DNA of 64,000 nucleotides from Valencia hispanica (Eukaryota; Chordata; Actinopteri; Cyprinodontiformes; Valenciidae): NCBI GenBank assembly GCA_963556495.2, contig OY747716.1:15220040-15284039 (forward strand), read 5' to 3'. Both the position numbers and the translations under genes were made by a program. This document shows, one piece after another, positions 1 through 9,200 of the stretch (positions within the stretch are counted from its first letter, which is position 1; the number at the start of each line of letters is the position of its first letter). The notes beneath the pieces were generated by a model, which saw only the letters and a list, made by a program, of their open reading frames with translations, ran no database searches and had not been told where the DNA came from.

Positions 1-1737
1 CATCAAAAATTCTGAATATGAGATTGACTTATCAGTTGGTCTGTTGGGTGCAATTCAATTATCTCTTTGTTTTGCTACAGGGAAATGAGGGGAGGAGATG
101 GAAATGTAACACACTGAAATAGCAGGAGGCTGCTGGTAAAGATAAAAGGTCAATAAAAGCAACAGCGTGAAAGAGAAAAGTGATTAGCAGTAAAACTAAT
201 AGATTGTGGAATATTGTACTGAGGGAACCATTTTAGTTGCTTTGTTTTAGTTGAAAATAGAAGTTTTCAGGGTTTTCTATGTTTTCTTGCTAGAAAAATC
301 CATCTCTAATGGGAAATCGTAATAACCCTGCTGTGTTTCCTGGATTGTGGTGTTCCACTTAACACGACTATACTGTTGTTTTGTCTTTGCAGAATCAAGC
401 TCATTCATCATATTTTTCTTTTAACAGCTGGCACAAAAGGAAATTTTTCTGCCATCCCTAATGAAGCTTGATTTCCTCTAGAAGTTGGTCCGTCTCATTC
501 TTTTTCCCGCCTCACTTCCCAGAACCCAGGTCATCTTCTAAGAACCTCTGATGTTATCAAAATCCACTCTCCAAATGCAAATCTCATTCAATCTTCCTGT
601 GATCGTCTACCCCTCTCCTTATCTCCAAAAAGCTTTTTCCTTAGAAAACCCCCAGGAGTCGAATCTGTGCGCCTCACAGCGATAAGAGGGAATAGAAAAA
701 AGTCGGGGCGAGTTTACCGCCGCAGCATTGTGCAGGTTTGATCGCATTCCAATTCGTGCTTTGTTTGAGACTGGAAATAGTGGGCATGTGGGACGGCCTC
801 CTCTGCAATGCAATATTAAAAAAGATCTTACATAATTCATCTCTTTTCCCTCTGTTTTTTTTTTTTTTTTTTTGGAGAGCCATCCTCAAAGTGTCACTGG
901 CAGACCCTTTTAATTTTGACAAGCCTGTGAAGCTGCAATGCAAAATCCTGACTGCTTGGCTTTGCAGCTTCTCACGGGACGGGTTGATATTGGGATGATA
1001 ATGAGGCACTCTTTTCAAAAGAAAGGATGAATTAATAACCAGTCATCAGTCTGGGAGGAATAGTTCAAAGGCCGTCATAAAGAAGTGGCTCTGCTTCCAA
1101 ATGAGAGGAAACATGACTTATTTAGGTCATGGACAGTGCATTGGTGATGTTTCTGCAGTCTGGAATAAAACAAAAATCACCAAGATTTAGCTGAGAATGC
1201 AAGAAACTCTCTCTGAAAGAATTCACTTTATTTACGCCACAACACATTTTTAAGAATAGAGAGGGATCTAGGTATACGTAGCATTATGCTATAAAACAGT
1301 CTCTCAAGGGTTGAACCCCTCACAGAGCTCATCCCTCTGTTTATTCCATCATCGGAAAATAAAACGGTGCAAACTTCTGCACCTCTTGGAAGAGGTGCTC
1401 AGGTGGAAAAATATCAGGACTGGACACCTGCTAATCATGTGCCCCAAACGTGGCCTTTATGAAAGAAAGTCAATCTTAAAAGAAAACCAAAAGAGTACCA
1501 TAGTCTGAGTTTGCAATTGACTGTCCCAAGCCATGTCAGTGCCTCAGCAAACATGTGGAAGAAGTGTTTTGTTCAGTTGAGATTAAGCCTGAACTTTCTG
1601 ACTTAAATACAACACACTGTTTGTGGTAGGAAACCAACACCGCATAGATACAGTACAATTTCACAGCTGATTTTCGTTTTTTAATATTTTCTTATTGCTT
1701 CATGACTTTGTCCTACTTCTTGTTTGTCTATTACAGT
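1..1737. other. Unassigned non-coding sequence
   Basis: AT-rich sequence with no ORF that looks conserved and no repeat end I recognise. The only notable local feature is a T-run at about 857-874. The short ORFs here are what chance would give. Confidence 0.6.
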
Positions 1738-1829
1738 GGGGTAATTCTGACCCAGCCAACCCCCAAAACTAGTCCAAACCCTAAAAAGTTTGGACTCCTT
1801 TTTGGGATTAAGTGGGTCAAAATTGTCCC
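1738..1829. repeat. 92-bp imperfect hairpin, MITE-like
   Basis: Two arms of about 42 bases pair across a loop of about 8 bases. The left arm starts GGGGTAATTCTGACCCA, and the reverse complement of the right arm starts GGGACAATTTTGACCCA. The innermost 9-bp stem (AGTCCAAAC / GTTTGGACT) is perfect. The arm differences look like ordinary divergence. No clear target duplication is visible. This is most likely a small foldback or MITE remnant. A structured RNA is possible but unsupported. Confidence 0.6.
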
Positions 1830-2071
1830 TTGAAAGTATTATGTGAGAATTGTATTGTGGATCCTTTCAACAATTGCTTTTTTGGTCCAGAAAATGTTTT
1901 TATTCTATTTCCAGAAAGAGAAATGCAAGTTTTCTTTGAAAACTACTGGTGTATTTAGCCAAGTTAAATGAACGGTTGTGTCCAAGTCTGATTTTTACAG
2001 TGGCCCCTAGTGACAAAAAGATGCAAATCCCAAAACCACATGTAAATTCCAAAACACATGCAAATGTCCAG

Positions 2072-2202
2072 AACATCCATCTATCCATCCATTAGCAGTA
2101 CCCGTCCATCCTATGCAGGGTTGGGGCTGGTGCCTATCTCTAGCAGACATGGGGCGAGAGGCGGGGTACACCCTGGACAGGTCGCCAGTCCATCGCAGTG
2201 CC
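2072..2202. repeat. ATCCATCC-type teleost interspersed repeat inserted in copy A
   Basis: The segment opens with CATCCATCTATCCATCCAT and runs through a CG-richer part ending near GTCGCCAGTCCATCGCAG. It interrupts the tandem CCAAAACACATGCAAAT units and is absent at the equivalent place in the inverted copy near 16.2 kb, so it is a later insertion. Sequences of this type are widespread in teleost genomes. Which autonomous element makes them cannot be settled here. A shorter relative lies near 62.1 kb. Confidence 0.6.
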
Positions 2203-2471
2203 CAAAACATGACAATCCCAAAACACATGCAAACTTCATAACGGAAATGCTCCAGGACACTAGGGGCATTAATGAGCTTTTGTTACCTAGTGTCTACAAA
2301 AACCAGGAAGTAGATCCACATTCCAAACAGGAGACAGAATAGGCCATAAGGGAAGCCCAGTTTTCGTTTAATCTCGTCCTGACCTCTGGTATCTACGTAC
2401 CGTTTGCTTCATAAAATTAATATGTTTTACTGAGTTCCAAATCAAAATTTCTCCTTTTATAGCTGTCTTAT

Positions 2472-2750
2472 ATGATAGATGTTTTTAATTCGGCACTTGT
2501 TTGTTTTAACCATAATGAGAAAGTAGTAACGTATGTGGATTTGGAGAGTAGCAGCGATGATGAGGAAAATATCTCTAAAATTTCTACAAAACCGAGTAAA
2601 CGTATATGTAGAAGGTGCTACATGCATTTAACATCATTAAACATGAACATGAACTGGATTTCACACTCACGCAATGGAATACTACAGGAATGCCATCATT
2701 CACAGTGGGTAAGCCCCTACAGTATTACTGTTAACATAATTTCTGATTGA
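2472..2750 (+). pseudogene. ORF in the unrecognised repeat, MIDV start and acidic patch
   Basis: A 92-codon ORF starts MIDVFNSALVCFNHNEK and has an acidic cluster (ESSSDDEEN) at about residues 26-34, followed by a basic and cysteine-containing stretch. The inverted copy on the minus strand has the same start and the acidic and TKPS motifs, but stops after about 55 codons. Across the shared codons I count about 5 silent and about 14 amino-acid-changing differences, which is what neutral decay gives. Acidic N-termini of this kind occur in many transposon proteins. No catalytic motif is present and I assign no function. Confidence 0.35.
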
Positions 2751-2944
2751 TTGATTGATTGATTTTGATATTTATTTGGATTGTGCAAGGACATAGACTG
2801 GTGTAAACATTACTCATAAAAAGGCTTTTATATAAATGTTTATGTTCATAAAGGTGCTCTTAAGGTCCCCAAGTGGTAATAATAACCTGAACAGAAGGAT
2901 CTGCAGATTATTGTTTTATTTATATACATTCATTACATTGCAGT

Positions 2945-3420
2945 AATCAACGTGGGCAGAACCAAAGAGCTGGAGGTGGATTTCCACAGGCGCAGCCACA
3001 GACCACACTGAAGCTCTCTACAAGAAGGTTCAGACCTTTGGAGTGCAGGGGGCACTCCTAAAGACCTTCTTTGGCTCTGTGGTGGAATCAACCATCTTCT
3101 ATGGTGTATTATGTTAGAGTTGCAGCTTATCTACAGCTGATAGTAAGCTGTAAGATAAGGTCAGCAGGAAGGCCAGCTCTGTGCTAGCTTGCCCCCTCAA
3201 CCAAGTGCGGGTGGTGAGAGACGGAAGAACTCTGCCTAAGATAACATCACTGATGGACAGTGTCTAACACCCCATTCATAAAGCTGTTGCTGAACAGGAG
3301 AGCTCCTTATGTGACAGACTGCTGCATCCTAGGTGCATGAAGGGACTTTACTATAGGTCCTTCCTCCCAGCAGCTGTTAGACTGTATAACCATGACTGCT
3401 CCTCAAAAGTCAATAAGTGT
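2945..3420 (+). pseudogene. LINE ORF2 C-terminal remnant (CR1/Rex1/L2 group)
   Basis: With frame changes, this reads as the region downstream of the reverse-transcriptase catalytic core of a non-LTR retrotransposon. It has a TKELEVDFHRRS-like segment near 2960, then a TFFGSVVESTIFYGV-like segment near 3066-3108, and finally SFLPAAVRLYN near 3360-3390. The last motif recurs in the related pieces at 13.5-13.9 kb (minus) and 41.45-41.9 kb. The copy has an internal deletion near 3008, stops and shifted frames, so it is dead. No typical 3' tail is visible. Clade placement is from motif recall only. Confidence 0.65.
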
Positions 3421-3734
3421 TTAAATGCTTGCTGTCTGCTACAGGAGCCCATAGCTGAACGAGCTGAGGACACGCTGTTGCTGCACGAGCAGAGCTGCAC
3501 ACCTGGAGCCGCTGAGCCAGGAGCTGCTAAACTGAGGAGACAACCCGATGTCTGAGCCAGTGGTGGCTAGCTAGCCACGGAACCCCGAGGCCTCACGGCT
3601 AGTCGTGAGCACATGCAGCTGTTAGCCCAACTGCTAATAGCTGGTTTTCTCCTCTTATGGCTTGAGTTTCGCTCGCCATCAATCTTCAACGGAGATCTAA
3701 GAATCGTTCGACGTGGGCTAAGGTTGTGTCTGGG
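3421..3734. other. Unassigned sequence, relatively CG-rich
   Basis: This stretch lies between the LINE remnant and the Rex3 insertion. It contains GAGC- and AGCTG-rich sequence and several CpGs, unlike the AT-rich surroundings. It may be older transposon sequence, but I cannot assign it. Confidence 0.35.
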
Positions 3735-3747
3735 CAGAAACAAATTA

Positions 3748-4391
3748 TCCATCCATCCATCTATCTTCTTCCGCTTATCCGGGGTTGGGTCACAGGGGCA
3801 GCAGCTTAGGCAAAGAGACCCAGACGTCCCTCTCCTCAGCCACTAGGGCCTGCTCCTCGGGAGGAATCCCAAGGCGCTCCGAGGCCGGCCAAGAAACATA
3901 GTCCCTCCAGCGTGTCCTGGGTCTTCACCTGGGCCTCCTCCCGGTGGGACGTGCCTGAAACACCTCACCAGGGAGGCGTCCAGGAGGCATCCTGACCAGA
4001 TGCCCGAGCCACCTCAACTGATTCCTCTCAATGTGGAGGAGCAGCGGCTCTACTCTGAGCCCCTCTAGGATGACTGAGCTTCTCACCCTATCTCTAAGGG
4101 AGAGCCCAGACACTCTACAGAGGAAACTCAGTTCAACCATTTGTATCCGTGATCTCGTTCTTTCGGTCACCACCCAGAGTTCATGACCATAGATGAGGGT
4201 AGGAACGTAGATCGACCGGTAAATCAAGAGCTTCCCCTTTCGGCTCAGCTCTCTCTTCACCATGATAGACCGGTACAGTGGCCGCATAACTGCAAATGCC
4301 CTACCAATCCGTCGACCAATCTCCCGCTCCATGTTTCCCTCATTTGTGAACAAGACCCCCAGATACTTAAACTCCACTTGGGGAAGGACCT
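3748..4391 (-). mobile_element. Rex3/RTE-type LINE, strongly 5'-truncated
   Basis: The element lies on the minus strand. Its 3' end is the (GATG)n-type tail, seen on the plus strand as ATCCATCCATCCATC at about 3748-3762. A GATG-repeat tail is the recognised hallmark of teleost Rex3. Only the end of ORF2 and the 3' end are present, the usual result of incomplete target-primed reverse transcription. Directly outside both ends is a near-perfect 13-base direct repeat, CAGAAACAAATTA at 3735-3747 and CAGAAATAAATTA at 4392-4404, a good target-site duplication. A second partial match (AAACAAATTA at 4414-4423) makes the exact right border slightly uncertain. Confidence 0.8.
3925..4377 (-). pseudogene. 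Rex3-like ORF2 C-terminus (fragment)
   Basis: This is an uninterrupted 150-codon stretch on the minus strand. It holds the YLGVLFTNEG motif (about residues 5-14), then EREIGRRIG, then the YRSIYVPTLIYGHELW segment (about 53-68), and a conserved end with LRWLGHLVRMPPGRLPGEV. These are the region after the reverse-transcriptase palm domain of RTE-clade LINEs. The endonuclease and catalytic reverse-transcriptase parts are missing because of 5' truncation, so it cannot retrotranspose. The apparent start methionine is internal to the family protein. Reading-frame integrity over 450 bases suggests a fairly young insertion. Confidence 0.8.
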
Positions 4392-4423
4392 CAGAAATAA
4401 ATTAGCTTAAGATAAACAAATTA

Positions 4424-4739
4424 AGGTTTGTTTGACTGTGTATTTCACTATTTTTGCTGCATTTGTAAGAATTCATTCTTAAATGGCCTGTGGTATGAAC
4501 AGTGTTTTAAAAGGTTTATGACCGACTGACCGTTGTTTAAATCTTACAACATGAGTTACTCCCTCCGACTGGAGTTTTCCTTTATTATTTGGTGCTAAGC
4601 TAAAACGCTATGAACTACATTAGCTCTGCACAGTTTTATCTGATCAGTGTGGCCTGCTTTTGCAGACCACCATCACTTCATAAACAATAAAGATTGCTAC
4701 CTACGGTATTCAAAATACAGATTGACTTTAAAATAGATA
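4424..4739. other. Unassigned non-coding sequence
   Basis: This is the short stretch between the Rex3 insertion and the hAT-like element. I see no coding or repeat signal. Confidence 0.5.
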
Positions 4740-5410
4740 GTTTAAACTAGGGATGGGCATTCGATTAAACTGTCTTCATCGATCATCTGGAGAATTAACG
4801 ATCAATTTTCGATTAATAATTGATATTTTATATTAAAATTCAGTGTTCATAGGCTATATTAAAATGCAGTGAGAATAGAAAAATAGCGTTTCCTCATTAA
4901 GATCTTCATTACAAGTGGGACACCTCTTGTGGCAGTTAAACAGAATTAATTCACGGTAGTTGCACAAAGAAAATATGCGCTATAAGCAGCGGAGCCGACA
5001 GCTCTGATAGTTTTGTGTTACATTTGGCAAAAACAGTCGAGAAAGAGGGTGAGAGAGATCAGCGTACCTAACAGTGAATTAGGCTCATTAACAGAGTAAA
5101 AAAGACAAAAACAAAAGAAACCGTAACTTATATACAACTTTAACACCAGTCTACTGATTTTTGTTGAGAAAGATGAGCATGTGCTGGGGTCAGAAGCGAA
5201 AGCAGCCTGGTGACCAGACTGACTGTCATCAGGCTGCTGTCGCGTCTGATCTGCAGCCCCGAGATCACCTGCTGTGAGGGACAGACGTCGCTGTGATACC
5301 CATACCTCCGTGCTAACTTGGCAAGCATCTGGAATCTTGTTTAATTCATTTTCCACCAGACTGTAGGGGTGCAATCCAGGGGTGGTGGAGCCTCCCTCAG
5401 AAAGTAATCG

Positions 5411-6963
5411 GTGAGGAAGTTTCTCTTAAACCAGAACAGCCTTGAAAAAATCATTATCCAATTAAGCTCCTCCTGCTGCCTTGATATCCTACCCACAGCT
5501 TTTCTAAAGAAAGTTCTTCCTGTTATTGGTTCTGATCTTGTTCAAATAGTGAACTCATCACTGCTATCAGGTGTCTTCCCTCAGGCTTTAAAAACAGCAG
5601 TTATTAAACCACTGCTAAAGAAGAAAAATCTGGACAACACGTTAATGCAGAACTACAGGCCAATCTCTAATCTCCCATTCATCAGTAAGATTATTGAAAA
5701 AGCTGTGTTTCAGCAGTTAAATGGCTTCATAACAACGACAAACCGTTTTGATGCTTTTCAGTCTGGTTTCCGGGCTCACCACAGCACCGAGACTGTCCTC
5801 GTCAAAGTATTTAATGACATCCGCATAAATACAGACTGTGGAAGAACCACAGTGCTGGTTCTGTTGGACCTCAGTGCAGCATTTGACACTGTTGATCATG
5901 ATATTTTATTGGAACGACTGGAGAGCTGGGTCGGACTCTCTGGTACAGTACTTGGCTGGTTCGAGTCTTACCTAAAGAACAGGGACTTCTATGTTTCAAT
6001 AGGAAACTTTTCATCAGAACGAACAGAAATCACATGTGGGGTGCCCCAGGGCTCCATCCTGGGGCCCCTCTTATTTAATATCTACATGCTCCCACTAGGC
6101 AAGATTATAGCGACCAATAACATTAGCTACCATAACTAGGCAGATGACACTCAGCTCTACATTACAATGTCACCAGGTGACTCTGAACCCATTCAAACCC
6201 TAAATCAATGCATTGACCAAATAAATGGATGGATGTGCCATAACTTTCTCCAGCTGAATAGAAACAAAACTGAAGTGATTATTTTTGGACCCAAGGAGGA
6301 ACGATCAAGAGTCAGCACACAGCTTCAATTAATACAGCTAGAAACTACTGATCAAGTTCGTAACCTAGGTGTAGTAATGGACTCAGACCTGAACCTCCAG
6401 GGTCACATAAAGGCAATAACAAGGTCAGCGTTCTATCACATGAAGAACATTTCTAGGATTAAAGGACTGATTTTGCAACACGACCTGGAAAAACTCATCC
6501 ATGCGTTTATCTTTAGTCGGATTGATTACTGCAACAGCATCTTGATAGGTCTGCCTAAAAAGTCAGACAGCTGCAGCTGATCCAGAACGCTGCCGCTCGC
6601 GTCCTTACTAGAACCAGGAAAGTAGAGCACATCACCCCCGTTCTAAAGTCCTTACACTGGCTCCCTGTAGCTCAGAGAATAGACTTTAAAATACTTTTAC
6701 TAGTTTATAAATCATTACATGGCTTAGCACCAAAATATGTTGAAGACCTGTTGTCATGGTACCAACCACCAAGACCACTCAGGTCCTCCAACTCTAGCCT
6801 ACTAAACATCCCTAGACTCAGAACTAAACATGGAGAAGCAGCTTTCTGTTTCTATGCTCCCCTTATCTGGAACAGACTTCCTGACGAGTGTACAGCTGCT
6901 GAAACTCTGAACTGCTTTAAATCGAGACTAAAAACCCATCTGTTTAGAATTGCCTTTGAGTAA
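5411..6963 (+). pseudogene. L2-type reverse transcriptase, broken at the YADD motif
   Basis: The first frame (5411-6139) gives the fingers and palm of a reverse transcriptase. It has NYRPISNLPFISKIIEKAVF, then FQSGFRAHHSTETVL, then the first catalytic aspartate motif LLDLSAAFDTVDHDIL, then the GVPQGSILGPLLF motif. The frame then stops at TAG (6137-6139), exactly where the tyrosine of the catalytic YADD box is expected; the next codons read ADDTQLY. The same frame continues to about 6580 ([19 protein letters not shown]), shifts, and resumes at about 6751-6963 with RTKHGEAAFCFYAPLIWNRLP. The family role is target-primed reverse transcription. This copy is inactive because of the stop, the frameshift and the missing endonuclease. 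Confidence 0.88.
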
Positions 6964-7161
6964 ATGCTTGATGTTATATGTATGTAATGTGTTCATGCTC
7001 TCTTGCTAATTTTTATTTTTCTCTTGCTTTATTGTGTATCATGTATAATGTGTGTTTATTTTATGTGTTTCTTTTAAATCACCAAATCATGTAAAGCACC
7101 TTGAATTGCCCTGCTGTTGAAAGTGTGCTATACAAATAAAATTGCCTTGCCTTGCCTTGCC
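5411..7161 (+). mobile_element. L2-type LINE with TTGCC-repeat tail, nested in the hAT-like element
   Basis: This is a 5'-truncated non-LTR retrotransposon. It begins inside the reverse-transcriptase region and ends in an A/T-rich 3' UTR that finishes GTGTGCTATACAAATAAA, then TTGCC repeats to about 7161. The same 3' end, with small differences, occurs at 25.8 kb (plus) and 41.55 kb (minus), so this is a multi-copy family in this genome. It lies wholly between the hAT ends and is therefore younger than the hAT insertion. No endonuclease domain is present. Confidence 0.85.
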
Positions 7162-7573
7162 TCTGCTCGTTGTGCATCTCGGCTCCTCCGTGCTAACACC
7201 GACTTTATGCTAGGCTGAGACCAAGAGCAGGATGCCCCGCTTCTAACCAGGGTTGGAAGTGTGTTCAAGTAATTATACACAGCTTCGCAGTGTTGGCAGC
7301 CACACTTTGCTGCGACCTCTTCATGACAATGCTAGTTTTGAAATACACAGAAACTGGCAAGAAACTGAGTCGGCTTGGGGGTTTTATTTTCAGTCATCGC
7401 GTGTGGTAAAGTGTTTAATTACTGCCACATAGCAAAATTAATTGCATTCCTTCAAAACTCACACTACGCAACAGAACATGCGTTAATCGATCGGTAAAAA
7501 AAATGTAATCGATGAAATTCTTAATGATCAATTAATCGATCCTCAATTAATTATGCCCATCTCTAGTTTAAAC

Positions 7574-7877
7574 ACCGAAAATTAATCGTATAAGTCGTTT
7601 TTGAAACCGTCTTCTTAGTATATTAAACTAGATCAATCACTGCGGTGATGATCCATAAAATAGAATAAATTCTCCAAAAGGTTATTGATATCCATTTCAG
7701 CAAACAGTTTAATGAAACATTACTTCCTCCAAAGAAAGGTTTTGTCTTTACATCTGCTTTGGATTGTGGATTGGTGGTTTGAAAACAAACCAAAAGGTAC
7801 TAATTACTCTTAAGCTAATCACAATTAGATTAAAACTAACCTAGCTTCACTTCCAAAACTCTTCAATACAAGGCTTA
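7574..7877. other. Unassigned non-coding sequence
   Basis: AT-rich spacer between the hAT-like element and the next TIR element. I see nothing to annotate. Confidence 0.5.
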
Positions 7878-8110
7878 AGGTGTTTCCCAATGCCAGGGAA
7901 CCTCGCCTTGAGGCCTTGGTCCCGCTCCTGTTGCCTAGGAGGTACGTCATCAGGGACCACCAAGGCGTATTCCAATGTTCATGTGCTACCGAGGCGTCTG
8001 TCCTCCGTTTGTCTGCCGTTAAGTTAACTGACCACGGATACATAGGAGGTTCCTTGATGCCTTCCCTCGGTCATTAATTTCCCATTATACAGCACGGTAT
8101 TTTCGAAAAG

Positions 8111-8268
8111 ATGGCGGATCAGGAGCCGGCAGCAGCTACTTCGGGAGCGAATTTCCAATTTAAATGGAAGTCAAGTAATTGTAGCTATCGGAAGATGTTT
8201 TTTAGATCTAAAGCAGCAATCTGCTTAGGTGTAGGGTTATGGTACTATGCTACTATGATGGGCGGGAC
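8111..8268 (+). pseudogene. 5' fragment of an unrecognised ORF in the outer TIR element
   Basis: Reading starts at ATG 8111 (GGCGGATCAGGAGCC follows) and encodes MADQEPAAATSGANFQFKW, then a basic aromatic stretch. The hAT insertion at 8269 cuts it; downstream of the cut the frame reads hAT sequence and is meaningless. An N-terminus of this type could belong to an accessory DNA-binding (Myb/SANT-like) protein of a PIF/Harbinger element, but only about 50 residues survive and no diagnostic residue pattern is complete. Expression is not indicated. Confidence 0.35.
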
Positions 8269-8487
8269 CAGAGAGGGGGACTCGAGTTTGAGACTCCGAC
8301 TTGAGTGCGACTTAAGTCGCACACACAGTGACTTCAGACTTGACTTGAGACTCGTCCTTGAAAGACTTCAGACTCGACTCGGACTCGAGCTGCGGGACTC
8401 GTGAACAATGTTTATTTTTAGGAAACAACTGATGAGCTCGCTGTTATTCCCCTCCCTCCGTTACCTAGACCTATAACCTGCTCACGT

Positions 8488-8570
8488 CAGTGTTTCCCAC
8501 ACATAGACGAATTTGTGGCGGTGCGCCACAGATTAGACTCCGACCACCACAGATTCAACACCGACCAAAA
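8488..8570. mobile_element. Single end of a further hAT-like element
   Basis: CAGTGTTTCCCACACATAGA followed by a GTGGCGG / GCGCCAC word pair is a familiar hAT terminal sequence in fish. I could not find the matching end or an 8-bp duplication of the preceding GCTCACGT, so this is either a partial copy or part of the host hAT. Confidence 0.4.
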
Positions 8571-8705
8571 AAATAATAAATTAAAATCAAAAGCGACCGT
8601 CACATATTGCGTTTCGTTTTCTTTTTTACACTATTTAAAACACGCAGCGTGTTCCCTGCTCTCTCTTCGTCTCTCTGTCAGTCACGTGTCTCTCGCTCTC
8701 TCTCT

Positions 8706-8720
8706 CACACACACACACAC
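8706..8720. repeat. Short (CA)n microsatellite
   Basis: About seven CA units following a CT-rich tract (about 8660-8705). Confidence 0.8.
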
Positions 8721-9200
8721 TCTGTCTGGATCACCTGTGGAAGGTGTGGCCTATTTCGTGCAGAGAAGACGGTTGGCGAAAGGTTGGCATCTTGTGAACA
8801 CTTTTAACACACAATCACAGATTAAAAAGTGCTATAAAATATTTTATATTCTGAATACAATAGTTTCAGTGTGTTGATGTTACTGTGGGTCCCGACCCTT
8901 AGCAAACAAGCGATTGCGCCTTCTTTAGAAAGTTAACTAAGTTGCAAGTTTGCAGTAAAATATAGGGTGTAAAAATTAAAGTAATACAGTCTGTGTAATC
9001 AATTATTTACTTTTTTTTAACTTATTAATCTTTAGGAATCCCCTAAAGATATGTACTGTACTGTGTGTTCATGCTACAAGGCAAAATACAGATATTAACT
9101 TAAGAGTAAAGCATTCTTGGTGTTTTGGTCATGTTGCAAAACTAATTATATATCAAAATCAAAGCTGATACTGTAGGCTAATAGATAAAGGAGTCATAAC

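Larger units (their letters stand above)
2000..2944 (+). repeat. Unrecognised interspersed repeat, copy A
   Basis: This segment matches the reverse complement of about 15480-16261 along nearly its whole length, so it is one of two inverted copies about 12 kb apart. It begins at GGCCCCTAGTGAC, carries short tandem units of the type CCAAAACACATGCAAAT, and reaches GACACTAGGGGC near 2255-2266. It then runs through a stretch with an ORF starting MIDVFNSALVCF at 2472 and containing an acidic patch. Both copies then join LINE-like sequence at the same place (CATTGCAGTAAT near 2937). Copy A also carries an insertion of about 130 bp (2072-2202) that copy B lacks. I do not recognise the family. Confidence 0.7.
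4748..7565. mobile_element. hAT-like element with perfect 8-bp target duplication, host to an L2 insertion
   Basis: The left end reads TAGGGATGGGCATTCGATTA, and the reverse complement of the right end reads TAGAGATGGGCATAATTAAT. The first 12 bases agree at 11. Both ends are flanked by the identical octamer GTTTAAAC (4740-4747 and 7566-7573). An 8-bp duplication with TIRs of this kind is the signature of the hAT superfamily. Internal hAT-side sequence lies at about 4748-5410 and 7161-7565 and has no recognisable transposase, so it looks non-autonomous or gutted. The middle is an L2 LINE that inserted later. The target octamer is itself a palindrome. Confidence 0.85.

Noticed and set aside
2745..2764. 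(GATT)n as a LINE tail
   Set aside because: It lies inside repeat copy A; copy B has only a shorter GATTGATT there, so it is a local expansion.
3925..4377. 150-codon open frame as a host gene
   Set aside because: It is the Rex3/RTE ORF2 end with a GATG tail and a flanking duplication.
7143..7161. (TTGCC)n microsatellite as an independent repeat
   Set aside because: It is the 3' tail of the L2 LINE, with the same kind of tail at the other copies.
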